Source: Streptomyces rapamycinicus NRRL 5491
GTDB lineage: Bacteria > Actinomycetota > Actinomycetes > Streptomycetales > Streptomycetaceae
Length of the DNA: 64,000 bases
Reading direction: 5' to 3'
Assembly (NCBI RefSeq): GCF_024298965.1
Contig: NZ_CP085193.1
Location: forward strand, 4,526,001-4,590,000
Shown piece after piece: positions 52,374-60,944 of the stretch. A program made the position numbers and the translations under genes. The stretch's first letter is position 1; every line of letters starts with the position of its first letter. Below the pieces are notes generated by a model. It ran no database searches. It was given only the letters and a program-made list of their open reading frames with translations, and was not told the origin of the DNA.

Positions 52374-53813
52374 CTATCGGGGCTGCCATGCCCGTACGAG
52401 GTCCTCCGGCCCCCAATGCGCGGTCAGCGGCAGACCGTCGGCCACCCCGCAGCGGGAGACCGCGACCAGCGGTGTGTCCGGGGCGGTACCGGGGACGGCG
52501 AGCATGTCGCGCACCAAGGCGTCGTACTCATGACGGCCGAAGGGCTGGGTCTCCAGCCACTTGACCGATCCGACGAAGTGAACCTCCCGGGCCGTCGGCT
52601 CGCGGTCCGCGCCGATGAGGTCGATCTCGGGGTTGTTCTGACGGTTCCACCAACCGCCGATGGCCTCGGTCCCGGGCCACTCAGCGCTGGGCATCAGACG
52701 GAGCAAGGACTCGCGGATCAGTGGCTCGACCGCTCGCCCGCGCCAAGTGGTCCACGACCGCTCGATACGTTCCAGTGCCAAGTCACCGCGGCCGCGCTCG
52801 ATGAGCGGGATCGCGCGTGCCAGGAACGCCAGCCAGAACCGCAGATACGGGTCGGCGATCCGGTAGCGCTTGTTCTTGCTGTCCGGCTTGGTGGACAAGG
52901 GGAGGTCGGCGGCCAGGACTCGCTTGGCCTGCAACATGGCGAGCAGCGGGGAGAGCGTGCCGGACGGCAGCGCGCTGGCGCCGCCGGCCTGGGCCGCGAT
53001 CGCGCTGAACGTGCGCTCACCGCTGCCGACCGCTTCCAGTACGGCCCGTGAGTGCGAAGCCTCGGGGAATTCACCCAGCAGGGTCAGCTCGCCGGCCACC
53101 AGCAGGGGGGAGAGTGGATTGGCGACCGAGGTCCGCAAGAACTCCGTACGGTCCATACCCGGCCGCCAGGACTGGACGATCTCGGGGAATCCACCGGTGA
53201 TCAACTGGGCGTCGACGGCCCCCGAGGCGTCGAGCCCGGTCATGGCCCGCACATCGGCCAGATTCAGGGGATGGACGATCATCTTCGCCGCCCGGCCGAA
53301 GAACGGGCGTCCGTACGACTGCAAGGCCTCCATCACCGATGTATCGCTGCCGACCAGCACCAGAAGCACGGGCTTGGCGGACAGGTGACGGTCCCAGACG
53401 GTCTGGAGCGCGCCCTCGAATTCCTGGTCCTGCTCGACCAGCCAGGGCACCTCGTCGATCACCGCGATGCTGGGCGAGTCATCGGGTACCGCGAGCGCCA
53501 GCGAGCGAAGCGACTGGTTCCAGTCCTGCGCCTGGAGGCCACCGATCAGCTCCGCCCCCGGCAGCGGTGACCCCGCGAGGGTCGAGGCGAAGTCGGCGCG
53601 CTCCGTCGCGGGGTGACGCCCACGGGTGGCCTGGAACACCACGTACGGCACTCCCGAGTGGTCACAGAACTCCTGGACCAGGCGCGATTTCCCCACCCGG
53701 CGTCGGCCCGTCATGATCACAGCTCGCCCCCGGGTGGTTCCAAGGCCCTCCGCCACTGCCCGGTACTGCCCAGCCAGCAGCTCAAGATCTCCGGCCCGGC
53801 CTTGGAACTCCAC
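52374..53813 (-). CDS. P-loop ATPase (archaeal-type AAA) with C-terminal DUF234-like domain
   Basis: A 479-residue protein. Walker A is GRRRVGKSRLVQEF (near residue 36), Walker B SIAVIDEVPWLVEQ. The C-terminal ~120 residues look like DUF234: RYRIADPYLRFWLAFLAR, then NPEIDLIGADREPTAREVHF, whose E-I-D-L matches a PD-(D/E)XK nuclease centre. Function of these proteins is unknown; STAND/AAA defence or mobile-element roles have been suggested. GTG start (VEFQGRAGDLE). An A/T-rich stretch (53830-53875) just upstream likely holds the promoter. Confidence 0.9.
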   Translation of the reverse strand: MEFQGRAGDLELLAGQYRAVAEGLGTTRGRAVIMTGRRRVGKSRLVQEFCDHSGVPYVVFQATRGRHPATERADFASTLAGSPLPGAELIGGLQAQDWNQSLRSLALAVPDDSPSIAVIDEVPWLVEQDQEFEGALQTVWDRHLSAKPVLLVLVGSDTSVMEALQSYGRPFFGRAAKMIVHPLNLADVRAMTGLDASGAVDAQLITGGFPEIVQSWRPGMDRTEFLRTSVANPLSPLLVAGELTLLGEFPEASHSRAVLEAVGSGERTFSAIAAQAGGASALPSGTLSPLLAMLQAKRVLAADLPLSTKPDSKNKRYRIADPYLRFWLAFLARAIPLIERGRGDLALERIERSWTTWRGRAVEPLIRESLLRLMPSAEWPGTEAIGGWWNRQNNPEIDLIGADREPTAREVHFVGSVKWLETQPFGRHEYDALVRDMLAVPGTAPDTPLVAVSRCGVADGLPLTAHWGPEDLVRAWQPR

Positions 53814-53914
53814 GACACACCCCAGGGAACTAACGTAGATTCATTCTTACGTAGATTGAATCTTACTTTACCGGGATTACGGTGCGGCGCGAAAACTGGA
53901 CCATTGCGCGAGAA

Positions 53915-55813
53915 CTAGACGTCGTCGCGGAGTACCGGCCGCAGCGCCTCGATCACCGCGGGATCGTCGATCGTGGAGGGCAGCTCGGTGTCCCGGCCGT
54001 CGGCGATGTCGCGCATGGTGCGGCGCAGGATCTTTCCCGAGCGCGTCTTGGGCAGGGCCGCGACCACGTCGACCCGGCGCAGCGCCGCCACGGGGCCGAT
54101 CGTCTCCCGGACGGCGGCGACGAGTTCCGTGGCGATGTCCCGCGGATCGCGGTCGAGGCCCGCCTTGAGTACGACGAGACCGCGCGGTACCTGCCCCTTG
54201 AGCGGATCGGCGACGCCGACGACAGCGCATTCGGCGACATCCGGGTGGGCGGCGAGCACCTCCTCCATCGCGCCGGTGGACAGCCGGTGCCCGGCCACGT
54301 TGATCACGTCGTCGATGCGGCCCATGACGTAGACGTAGCCGTCCTCGTCCTTACGGCCGCCGTCACCGGTGAGGTAGTAGCCGCTGTAGGCGGACAGGTA
54401 CGAGCGCACATACCGGGCGTCGTCCTGCCACACGGTGAGCAGCGTGCCGGGCGGCAGCGGCAGCCGGATCGCCACCGCGCCGTCGGCGCCCGGCGGCGTG
54501 TCGCGGCCCGTCGCGTCGAGGATGCGCACGTCGTAGCCGGGCATGGGCACGGTGGGCGAACCGGCCTTGAGCGGATGCGGCTCCAGGCCCATGGGGTTGG
54601 CGACGATCGGCCAGCCGGTCTCGGTCTGCCACCAGTTGTCGACCACCGGAACGCCGAGCAGGTCCGTGGCCCAGCGGTAGGTCTCCGGGTCCAGGCGCTC
54701 GCCGGCCAGGAACAGGTGGCGCAGCGATCCGATGTCGTGGGCGTGCAGAAGCTCTCCGCGCGGGTCCTCCTTCTTCACCGCGCGGATCGCAGTCGGCGCG
54801 GTGAACAGTGCCGTCACGCGGTGTTCGGCGATCACCCGCCACAGCGCGCCGGCGTCCGGAGTGCCGACGGGCTTTCCTTCGTAGAGCACGGTGGTGCAGC
54901 CGGTGAGCAGCGGCGCGTAGACGATGTAGGAGTGGCCGACGACCCAGCCGACGTCCGAGGCCGCCCAGAAGACCTCGCCGGGGTGGGTGTCGTACACGTT
55001 CTCCAGGGACCAGCGCAGCGCGACCGCGTGGCCGCCGTTGTCGCGCACCACGCCCTTGGGCCGGCCGGTGGTGCCGGAGGTGTAGAGGATGTACAGCGGG
55101 TCGGTGGCGGCCACTGGGACGCAGCCGACCGGCTCGGCGGTCTCCATGATCTGGTCCCAGTCGAGGTCACGGCCGGTCATCTCCGCCGCGCACTGCGGCC
55201 GCTGGCGGATGACACAGTGCTCCGGCCGGTGTTCGGCCAGCGCGAGGGCATCGTCCAGGAGCGGCTTGTACGGCACGACGCGGGCCGGTTCGATACCGCA
55301 CGAGGCGGCGATGACGAGCTTGGGGCGGGCGTCGTCGATGCGCACGGCGAGCTCACGCGCGGCGAATCCGCCGAAGACGACCGAGTGGACGGCGCCGACG
55401 CGGGCGCAGGCCAGCATGGCGACGACCGCCTCGGGAATCATCGGCATATAGATCACGACGCGGTCGCCCTGGGCCACCCCGAGTCCGGTCAGCGCCCCGG
55501 CGAACCGCGCGACCTCGTCACGCAACTCCCGGTAGGTGAACGCCGTCTTGCGACCGGTGACCGGGCTGTCGTACACCAGCGCGAGTTGCTCGCCGCGCCC
55601 GGCGTCGATGTGGCGGTCCACAGCGTTGTGGCAGGTGTTCAGCCGCCCGTCCGGGAACCACCGGTACAGCGGGGGCTCCGACGCGTCGAGGGCCCGGGTC
55701 GGGGCGACGGTCCAGTCGATGGCACGGGCGGCGTCCAGCCAGAAGCCCTCCGGATCCTCCAGGCTGCGCCGGTACTCAGCCGCATAGCCGTCCTGCTTCG
55801 GCCCCTGCGTCAT
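53915..55813 (-). CDS. prpE: Propionyl-CoA synthetase (acetyl-CoA synthetase family)
   Basis: A 632-residue AMP-forming acyl-CoA synthetase. P-loop-like motif YTSGTTGRPKGVV; the acyl-pocket motif is DNWWQTETGWPI, whose Trp after TETG is typical of PrpE rather than Acs (which has Gly). The C-terminal KTRSGKILRRTMRDIA includes the Lys that is acetylated to inactivate these enzymes. It converts propionate, CoA and ATP to propionyl-CoA. The ATG at 55813 follows GAGGAGAGGGG. It is a stand-alone gene. Confidence 0.88.
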   Translation of the reverse strand: MTQGPKQDGYAAEYRRSLEDPEGFWLDAARAIDWTVAPTRALDASEPPLYRWFPDGRLNTCHNAVDRHIDAGRGEQLALVYDSPVTGRKTAFTYRELRDEVARFAGALTGLGVAQGDRVVIYMPMIPEAVVAMLACARVGAVHSVVFGGFAARELAVRIDDARPKLVIAASCGIEPARVVPYKPLLDDALALAEHRPEHCVIRQRPQCAAEMTGRDLDWDQIMETAEPVGCVPVAATDPLYILYTSGTTGRPKGVVRDNGGHAVALRWSLENVYDTHPGEVFWAASDVGWVVGHSYIVYAPLLTGCTTVLYEGKPVGTPDAGALWRVIAEHRVTALFTAPTAIRAVKKEDPRGELLHAHDIGSLRHLFLAGERLDPETYRWATDLLGVPVVDNWWQTETGWPIVANPMGLEPHPLKAGSPTVPMPGYDVRILDATGRDTPPGADGAVAIRLPLPPGTLLTVWQDDARYVRSYLSAYSGYYLTGDGGRKDEDGYVYVMGRIDDVINVAGHRLSTGAMEEVLAAHPDVAECAVVGVADPLKGQVPRGLVVLKAGLDRDPRDIATELVAAVRETIGPVAALRRVDVVAALPKTRSGKILRRTMRDIADGRDTELPSTIDDPAVIEALRPVLRDDV

Positions 55814-55975
55814 GTCGATAGCCCCTCTCCTCGTTCCGCTTTCCTCGTTCCGTCCGCGCCGTGCCGAGAGGTGCCTCCCGCCCGCGCCCGTCCCGTACGA
55901 GCGGTTTGGCGGGCGTGCGGGCGTGCGTGCGGCACCCACGGTCAGCCCAGCGGATGTACCCGCCGGGCGCCAGGG

Positions 55976-56393
55976 TCATTTCATCAGCCATTCCGCGATG
56001 GCTTCCGCGAATGCGTCCAAAATGGCCTCGCCCTTCTCGGCGGACGCCCTGCGCGCGTCACCCGCCACGCCCGACGGCGTGACCGACGGCGATGGGCGCG
56101 GACAGTTCCCGGGAGATCTCACCGCTGATGGCGTTCAAGGCGCGTGAGGGTGAACGTACCGCCGAACTCGACATGATGGTCCGCCAGCCCGCACCAGAGG
56201 GACGGAGCGACGGCACGGGCCTGTCCTGAGCGACCATGATCCCGGCTGCCCGGCGGCATGCCTCCGCGCTGAGGAAGCCGTCGACGCCGGTGGGCAGGTG
56301 CGGACCGTGCCGCTCGGCGGGGCCCACGGGAAGCAGCACCGGTGCGTCCTGGGCCGCCCGCATACGACCTGAAGTCCGATCGTGGCCTTCCAC
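55976..56393 (-). pseudogene. Creatininase-family pseudogene (frameshifts and internal deletion)
   Basis: Pieces of one creatininase/mycofactocin-MftE-like amidohydrolase lie in order but in different frames. The N-terminal frame has VLLPVGPAERHGPHLPTGVD, the metal-binding region. A second frame gives VAPSLWCGLADHHVEFGGTF. The first frame resumes with RALNAISGEISREL. A further frame gives SGVAGDARRASAEKGEAILD and ends ...EWLMK with a stop at 55976-55978. The remnant is ~140 codons against a usual ~250, so the middle is deleted and at least three frame changes exist. No functional product is expected. Confidence 0.85.
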
Positions 56394-56520
56394 GACACAC
56401 TTTCGACAAAAGGCTCACCTAAAGGTAATTAGGCGCGGCAACAACAAGGGAACGCATTGGCGTGGAGCCGGTTCGGGAAGATAATGGAAGTGGAGCATTC
56501 CCGGAAGATCGGAGGATTCC

Positions 56521-56676
56521 ATGATCGCCCTCGGGATTATTCTCCTCGTCGTCGGCTTCCTGACCGGCATCTCCATCCTGTGGACTATTGGCATCGTCAT
56601 CCTCGTCATCGGAGCGATCCTCTGGGTCCTGGGCGCCGCCGGACACGCGATCGGTGGACGTCGGCACTACTGGTAG
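56521..56676 (+). CDS. DUF6131-like membrane microprotein, 51 residues
   Basis: The whole protein is two hydrophobic helices: IALGIILLVVGFLTGISILW and IGIVILVIGAILWVLGAAGH, ending GGRRHYW. This matches the DUF6131 pattern frequent in Streptomyces, usually as small stress-related membrane proteins. The ATG follows CGGAGGA. It lies between the creatininase relic and the cold-shock gene leader. Function unknown. Confidence 0.8.
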   Translation: MIALGIILLVVGFLTGISILWTIGIVILVIGAILWVLGAAGHAIGGRRHYW

Positions 56677-56849
56677 CAGAGGCGTCGACGCGTACCGGCC
56701 AGCGCCTGTGCCCGGCTGCTCGGCCGCGTTCCGGGCGGGCCAATACCTGTGGTGGCGAAATAAGAAATCGATGCAGCGCGCGAAGAAGATTTCTGACGTG
56801 ACAGACGGAGCGAAATGATTTAACATGCGCAGCCGCATGCGCCGTGCTA

Positions 56850-57021
56850 CCGTTGCCTCCAGTTGCAGTTGTGGTTCCCAAAATCTTCAAGCGCCCTCAC
56901 TGGCCCTCCATGCCAATGGCAGTTCTTCTGTATTTCCGGTCACTTCCGGTCTGGGCAATCATCGCGCGACGCCGAGCCCGCACAGCGCGGGCCCGGGCAC
57001 TGCCCAAAGGAGATGTGACGC
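56850..57021 (+). promoter_or_regulatory. Long 5' leader of the cold-shock gene
   Basis: 345 bases separate the DUF6131 gene from the csp start, with no gene inside. From ~56850 the sequence CAGTTGCAGTTGTGGTTCCC... onward resembles leaders I recall ahead of Streptomyces csp genes, and CCCGCACAGCGCGGG (56978-56992) folds back. AAAGGAG lies 9 bases before the ATG. Cold-shock mRNAs commonly carry structured leaders that control stability and translation at low temperature. Transcription start and leader limits are not known. Confidence 0.5.
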
Positions 57022-57231
57022 ATGGCTACTGGCACCGTGAAATGGTTCAACGCGGAAAAGGGTTTCGGCTTCATCGAGCAGGACGGCGGCGGCGCTGACG
57101 TGTTCGCCCACTACTCGAACATCGCCGCCCAAGGGTTCCGCGAACTCCTGGAAGGCCAGAAGGTGAGCTTCGACATCGGGCAGGGCCAGAAGGGCCCGAT
57201 GGCCGAGAACATCGTTCCCTCCCGAAGCTGA
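57022..57231 (+). CDS. Cold-shock protein (CspA family)
   Basis: A 69-residue single-stranded nucleic-acid-binding beta-barrel. RNP1 is KGFGFIEQ and RNP2 is VFAHYSNI; it starts [16 protein letters not shown]. The family melts RNA structure at low temperature. The product is the usual 65-70 residues. A perfect GC terminator follows, so it is monocistronic. It stands ahead of the DEAD-box helicase gene, a functional neighbour in RNA unwinding. Confidence 0.96.
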   Translation: MATGTVKWFNAEKGFGFIEQDGGGADVFAHYSNIAAQGFRELLEGQKVSFDIGQGQKGPMAENIVPSRS

Positions 57232-57249
57232 CGCACGCAGTGAGAAGCT

Positions 57250-57276
57250 GGGGCCCGCGCCTTGGGCGCGGGCCCC
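57250..57276 (+). terminator. Intrinsic terminator of the cold-shock gene
   Basis: Perfect 12-base arms GGGGCCCGCGCC / GGCGCGGGCCCC around a TTG loop, 19 bases beyond the csp stop. Confidence 0.9.
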
Positions 57277-57494
57277 GAATCGTCGCGCCGCAGGGCGCTG
57301 CCCCCCGTCACGCCACACTCGACGCCCCGGCCTCTCCGACCCGGATCGCGCCGCCCGCTTCAGGGTCTCGGCCAGTGAGCATTTCCTCCGGCCGAACCCG
57401 TATCGGTATTTGTTCTGGCCCGTTCTTGCGATTCTCTGCGCTGCTCAGCGCTGCGGGAATTCCTTGATGCGTGCCGCTTCGAGGAAGGTTCCGC

Positions 57495-59012
57495 ATGAAC
57501 CGCACACGTACGAACGCTCGTTCCGTCCCCACCCGTACCGGCGGTTCCGGCTCCCGACAGGGCGGCAGCCGCTCGGGGGCTACGGTCTCCAAGCGCTCCG
57601 GTGGTCCGAGCCGTTCGCGCGGTTACGGGGGCCGGCCCGCCGCACCGCGGGGGGAGTTCGCCCCGCCGGTGACGAGCAGCCCCGCTCTCCCCGCCGCCGA
57701 GACGTTCGCCGATCTCGAGATGCCCCGGCATCTGCTGGCCGCGCTGGTCGCCGAAGGGGTGACCGTACCGTTTCCGATCCAGGCAGCGACCCTGCCGAAC
57801 TCCCTCGCGGGCCGTGACGTACTCGGCCGCGGGCGCACCGGATCCGGCAAGACCCTGGCCTTCGGCCTGGCCCTGCTGGCCCGTACGGCCGGCCGGCGAG
57901 CCGAGCCCCGGCAGCCCCTGGCGCTGGTGCTGGTGCCCACCCGGGAGCTGGCACAGCAGGTCGCCGATGCGCTCACTCCGTACGCTCGCTCCGTGCAGCT
58001 GCGGATGGCCACGGTGGTCGGCGGGATGCCGATCAGCAAGCAGGTCGGTGCGCTGCGTGGTGGGGCGGAGGTCGTCGTCGCCACGCCGGGCCGGCTGAAG
58101 GACCTTGTCGAGCGGGGTGACTGCCGCCTGAACCAGGTCGACATCACCGTCCTGGACGAGGCTGACCAGATGACCGACATGGGCTTTATGCCGCAGGTCA
58201 CGGCGCTGCTGGAGCAGGTGCGCCCGAAGGGGCAACGGATGCTGTTCTCAGCCACTTTGGACCGCAACGTCGACCTTCTGGTCCGCCGGTACCTGATCGA
58301 CCCGGTGGTCCACTCCGTCGACCCGTCCGCGGCCGCGGTCACCACGATGGAGCACCACGTGCTGCATGTGCACGGCGCGGACAAGCATCGGGTGACAACA
58401 GAGATCGCGGCGCGAGAGGGCCGAGTGATCATGTTCCTGGACACCAAGCACGCCGTCGACCAGCTCACGCGCCACCTGCTGGAGAGCGGCGTACGGGCCG
58501 CCGCACTGCACGGTGGAAAGTCGCAGCCGCAGCGCACCCGGACCCTGGCCCAGTTCAAGACGGGGCAAGTGACGGTCATGGTGGCGACCAATGTCGCGGC
58601 ACGCGGGATCCACGTCGACAACCTCGACCTGGTGGTCAACGTGGACCCGCCCAACGACCACAAGGACTACCTTCACCGGGGAGGCCGCACGGCCCGCGCC
58701 GGCGAGTCCGGTCTCGTCGTCACCCTGGTGACGCCCGGCCAGCGCCGCGACACGGTCCGTCTCATGTCGGACGCCGGGATCCGCCCTCGGACCACCCAGG
58801 TCCGCTCAGGTGAGGCCGAACTGAGCCACATCACCGGCGCGCGCACTCCGTCGGGCATTCCGGTCGTCATCACCACAGCGGGGGTGGAGCGCCCCAAGCG
58901 CGGCGCCCCCCACTCCCGCGATCGGCGCGGCCGTGCCGCTGGGGGCCGCCGGACCGGCGAGGCGACACACCGTAAGGCTCAGCGGCAGTCCGCCCTCGAC
59001 GCGGCAGCCTAG
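57495..59012 (+). CDS. DEAD-box RNA helicase
   Basis: A 505-residue ATP-dependent RNA helicase. A ~60-residue basic Arg/Gly/Ser-rich tail (GGSGSRQGGSRSG) leads to the core: motif I GRTGSGKT, PTRELAQQVAD, motif II VLDEADQM, motif III SATLDR, and C-terminal ARGIHVDNLDLVVN and HRGGRTARAG. The C-terminal end is basic (RPKRGAPHSRDRRGRAAGGR). It unwinds structured RNA, probably in the cold. The ATG at 57495 follows GAGGAAGG. An in-frame GTG/ATG at 57471 lacks a site. Confidence 0.94.
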   Translation: MNRTRTNARSVPTRTGGSGSRQGGSRSGATVSKRSGGPSRSRGYGGRPAAPRGEFAPPVTSSPALPAAETFADLEMPRHLLAALVAEGVTVPFPIQAATLPNSLAGRDVLGRGRTGSGKTLAFGLALLARTAGRRAEPRQPLALVLVPTRELAQQVADALTPYARSVQLRMATVVGGMPISKQVGALRGGAEVVVATPGRLKDLVERGDCRLNQVDITVLDEADQMTDMGFMPQVTALLEQVRPKGQRMLFSATLDRNVDLLVRRYLIDPVVHSVDPSAAAVTTMEHHVLHVHGADKHRVTTEIAAREGRVIMFLDTKHAVDQLTRHLLESGVRAAALHGGKSQPQRTRTLAQFKTGQVTVMVATNVAARGIHVDNLDLVVNVDPPNDHKDYLHRGGRTARAGESGLVVTLVTPGQRRDTVRLMSDAGIRPRTTQVRSGEAELSHITGARTPSGIPVVITTAGVERPKRGAPHSRDRRGRAAGGRRTGEATHRKAQRQSALDAAA

Positions 59013-59058
59013 AGCCTTCCTCGTGCAGGACTCTTGCCCACTCCCCAAGGAGGCACCT

Positions 59059-59457
59059 TTGACGCTGGTCCAGATGACGCCGCACCCGGCGGATTCCGCC
59101 ACCAAGACCGTGGTCGACGCCATGGACGCGCCCGGCCCGCAGGTCTGGGACGACATGACCGTAGAGGTGGCCTTGTCCGTCATGGCCAGTGCCCGTTCCG
59201 GGCACCTGCTCGTCCATGACGAGGACGGCCGGTGCACGGGCCTGATCGCTCAGGACCAGCTCACCGTCGTCCGCGACAGCTCCGCATACACGGATCAGGT
59301 CCGTCTGCGGGACGTCTTCGGCGACAACGGACCCTTCACCTCGCCCATGGCCACGATCGCCGAAGCGGAGCGCACGATGCGGCACGGTCGGCTCGGGGCC
59401 CTGCCCGTCATCGACGAGCACGGCTGCGCCGTGGGCGTTCTCGCCCTCTCACGCTGA
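59059..59457 (+). CDS. CBS-domain protein, 132 residues
   Basis: Two CBS motifs make a Bateman module: VWDDMTVEVALSVMASARSG with LLVHDEDGRCTGLIAQDQL, and ATIAEAERTMRHGRLGALPV with IDEHGCAVGVLAL. CBS pairs bind adenosyl nucleotides. The TTG at 59059 is chosen because a perfect AAGGAGG lies five bases ahead; the ATG at 59074 has no such site. It starts 46 bases after the helicase stop, likely in the same transcript. It may sense energy charge for the block. Confidence 0.88.
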   Translation: MTLVQMTPHPADSATKTVVDAMDAPGPQVWDDMTVEVALSVMASARSGHLLVHDEDGRCTGLIAQDQLTVVRDSSAYTDQVRLRDVFGDNGPFTSPMATIAEAERTMRHGRLGALPVIDEHGCAVGVLALSR

Positions 59458-59503
59458 TCCACCTCCCCCGCTCAGACCTTCTCCCTCTACCTGTGAGGCA
59501 CCC

Positions 59504-59812
59504 ATGCGTTGCGTCATCGCCCGCTTCCCGTTCGACCTGACCAAGAGTGGGGTGCTGGCGTCGATGAAGGGCGTCACGCCCGAGCTCGTCACGGGTGAGT
59601 CCGTGATCATCGGCCGCCGCCAGTACCCCGCGAAGCAGGTGGGCGAGGTCATCACCGGGCAGGACCGTCGTGACTTCACCGCCGGCGAAGTCACCAGGGC
59701 CATGACCCGTCTCGGCTTCACGTGCCGTGCCCTCCCCGAAATCTCACCCGCGCGCGGCCTCACTCCGCTTGAGGAAGCGTCGGCTCAGCTCGGCACCCCC
59801 GCGCCCAGGTAA
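59504..59812 (+). CDS. Conserved-looking small protein downstream of the helicase, unknown function
   Basis: A 102-residue protein beginning MRCVIARFPFDLTKSGVLAS, followed by TGESVIIGRRQYPAKQVGEV and RRDFTAGEVTRAMTRLGFTC. Similar proteins, to my knowledge, are found next to DEAD-box helicase and cold-shock genes in Streptomyces. No motif indicates an enzyme. It is on the same strand 46 bases after the CBS gene, and a perfect palindrome (59851-59884) closes the unit. Confidence 0.75.
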   Translation: MRCVIARFPFDLTKSGVLASMKGVTPELVTGESVIIGRRQYPAKQVGEVITGQDRRDFTAGEVTRAMTRLGFTCRALPEISPARGLTPLEEASAQLGTPAPR

Positions 59813-59850
59813 CCGACGGGACAGGCGAAAGCCGAGACCAGGACGGTGTT

Positions 59851-59884
59851 GAGGGCTCGACCGGCGCGCGCCGGTCGAGCCCTC
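59851..59884. terminator. Perfect 34-base palindrome, bidirectional terminator
   Basis: GAGGGCTCGACCGGCGC is followed directly by its complement. It separates the helicase-CBS unit (last stop 59812) from the convergent gene ending at 59945. Strong enough to terminate in both directions. Confidence 0.85.
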
Positions 59885-59944
59885 GACGCGTTCAGTGTCC
59901 GGTCGGCAAGACAGCGCCTCCAGGGCCGACCAGAGGTCCGTGAC

Positions 59945-60319
59945 TCATGAGTCGGAGTAGCTGAAGTCGCCAACGGTCCAGCCGCTGACGTCCTTGATCG
60001 CGACGCGGTACATCCCGCCCGTCTCAGGAATCCCCATGCTGCCTTGCAGAATCCGGGCGACGTGAAAGTGCAGATGCGTGGGCGGGCCGCCGCCGTCGGG
60101 CCGGTCCTGCGTCTCGCCGGCGGTGAAGACGCCGGCGAAGGGGCCCAGGCGGTCCGAGTCCCTGAGGATCTCCGACACACGCTGCCTCCACACGGCTTCG
60201 GGAGCCAACCGTCCGGTGATGACAGCGCCGCCGGTGACCACGGTCAGGGACATCTGGTTGCTCTGCTCGGACTCCACTATGGCGGCCATGTCAACGAGCA
60301 GTTCGTCAGCGTTCGGCAT
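59945..60319 (-). CDS. Possible gas-vesicle accessory GvpU-like protein
   Basis: A 124-residue protein: DELLVDMAAIVESEQSN, then SLTVVTGGAVITGRL and THLHFHVARILQGS with a C-terminal YRVAIKDVSGWTVGDFSYS. The T-V-x-G-x-V-I-T-G-R strand pair and following H-x-H-F stretch resemble my memory of GvpU, a regulator of gas-vesicle clustering, but similarity is weak. No other gvp gene is in the window. Alternatively an uncharacterised stress protein. ATG start with no strong site. Confidence 0.45.
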   Translation of the reverse strand: MPNADELLVDMAAIVESEQSNQMSLTVVTGGAVITGRLAPEAVWRQRVSEILRDSDRLGPFAGVFTAGETQDRPDGGGPPTHLHFHVARILQGSMGIPETGGMYRVAIKDVSGWTVGDFSYSDS

Positions 60320-60944
60320 GAGAGCCGATTTTATTCATCGGCCCGGCCGGCCGTACCCCACTGAACGCGGCGAACGGTCCGACGCCTCCGGCCGGGGTGC
60401 GACCTCTGAGCCGGCCGGGTGACCAGCCGCACGCCCGCTGTACGGGCCGCAGGTTATCGAGGTCCGATGCACAACAAAATCTATGCTTGCCAGAGTAGAC
60501 ATTGGACTGTCGGGTGGTTAAGGTTTTTCTCGTAGACAGAGTCGAACGAGACCCGGCAGACACGAACTGGCGGGTAGAAGCACATGAAGTTCCCAGGTCG
60601 GTGCGGCTGTGGAGGTGCGACGCCAGGTTGTTCGCAGGACGGCGACGGGGCCGGCACCCGCACCGGGCAGCCCGGAGTGGATAACTCAGCGAAGAACGGA
60701 GGAAGCGGACGCCATCAGGATCGCCCGGGCACGGAGAACCGGCCCGGGTACCGCAAGACCCCGGAATGGAGGGTGGTCCCCGGTCACGCATCCGCGATCC
60801 CCGCGATCCCGCCCTCCTCGGGCGGCGTAGCGGAAGACAGAAGGTCGGCACAGCAGTAGGGCCGACAGATGGTGTTGAATTTCCTTCGGGGCCCTGGTGC
60901 TTACGGCACCAGGGCCCCTCGACGCGTTGCTCAACGAGGTGAGA
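60320..60944. promoter_or_regulatory. 625-base leader/intergenic region ahead of the MerR-like gene
   Basis: No gene is convincing. A 91-codon frame (60584-60859) starts MKFPGRCGCGG but is compositionally ordinary. The segment at 60470-60600 is unusually AT-rich for the window (TTAAGGTTTTTCTCGTAGAC) and looks like a promoter and transcript start. The distal end has the perfect hairpin listed separately. A long structured leader seems likely. Confidence 0.5.
60888..60918 (+). terminator. Perfect 13-base hairpin 26 bases before the MerR-like start (candidate attenuator)
   Basis: GGGGCCCTGGTGC / GCACCAGGGCCCC around TTACG. Terminator-like in shape, but just in front of a gene it cannot belong to an upstream coding unit. 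It therefore is a candidate conditional terminator or a block to ribosome access. A poorly matched T-run follows. Confidence 0.7.

Noticed and set aside
59945..60319. Gas-vesicle gene cluster
   Set aside because: Only one weakly GvpU-like protein; no gvpA or other structural genes in the window.
60584..60859. 91-codon frame MKFPGRCGCGG... upstream of the MerR-like gene
   Set aside because: No good ribosome site, compositionally random, and it lies in what looks like a structured leader. Could be re-examined if conserved.
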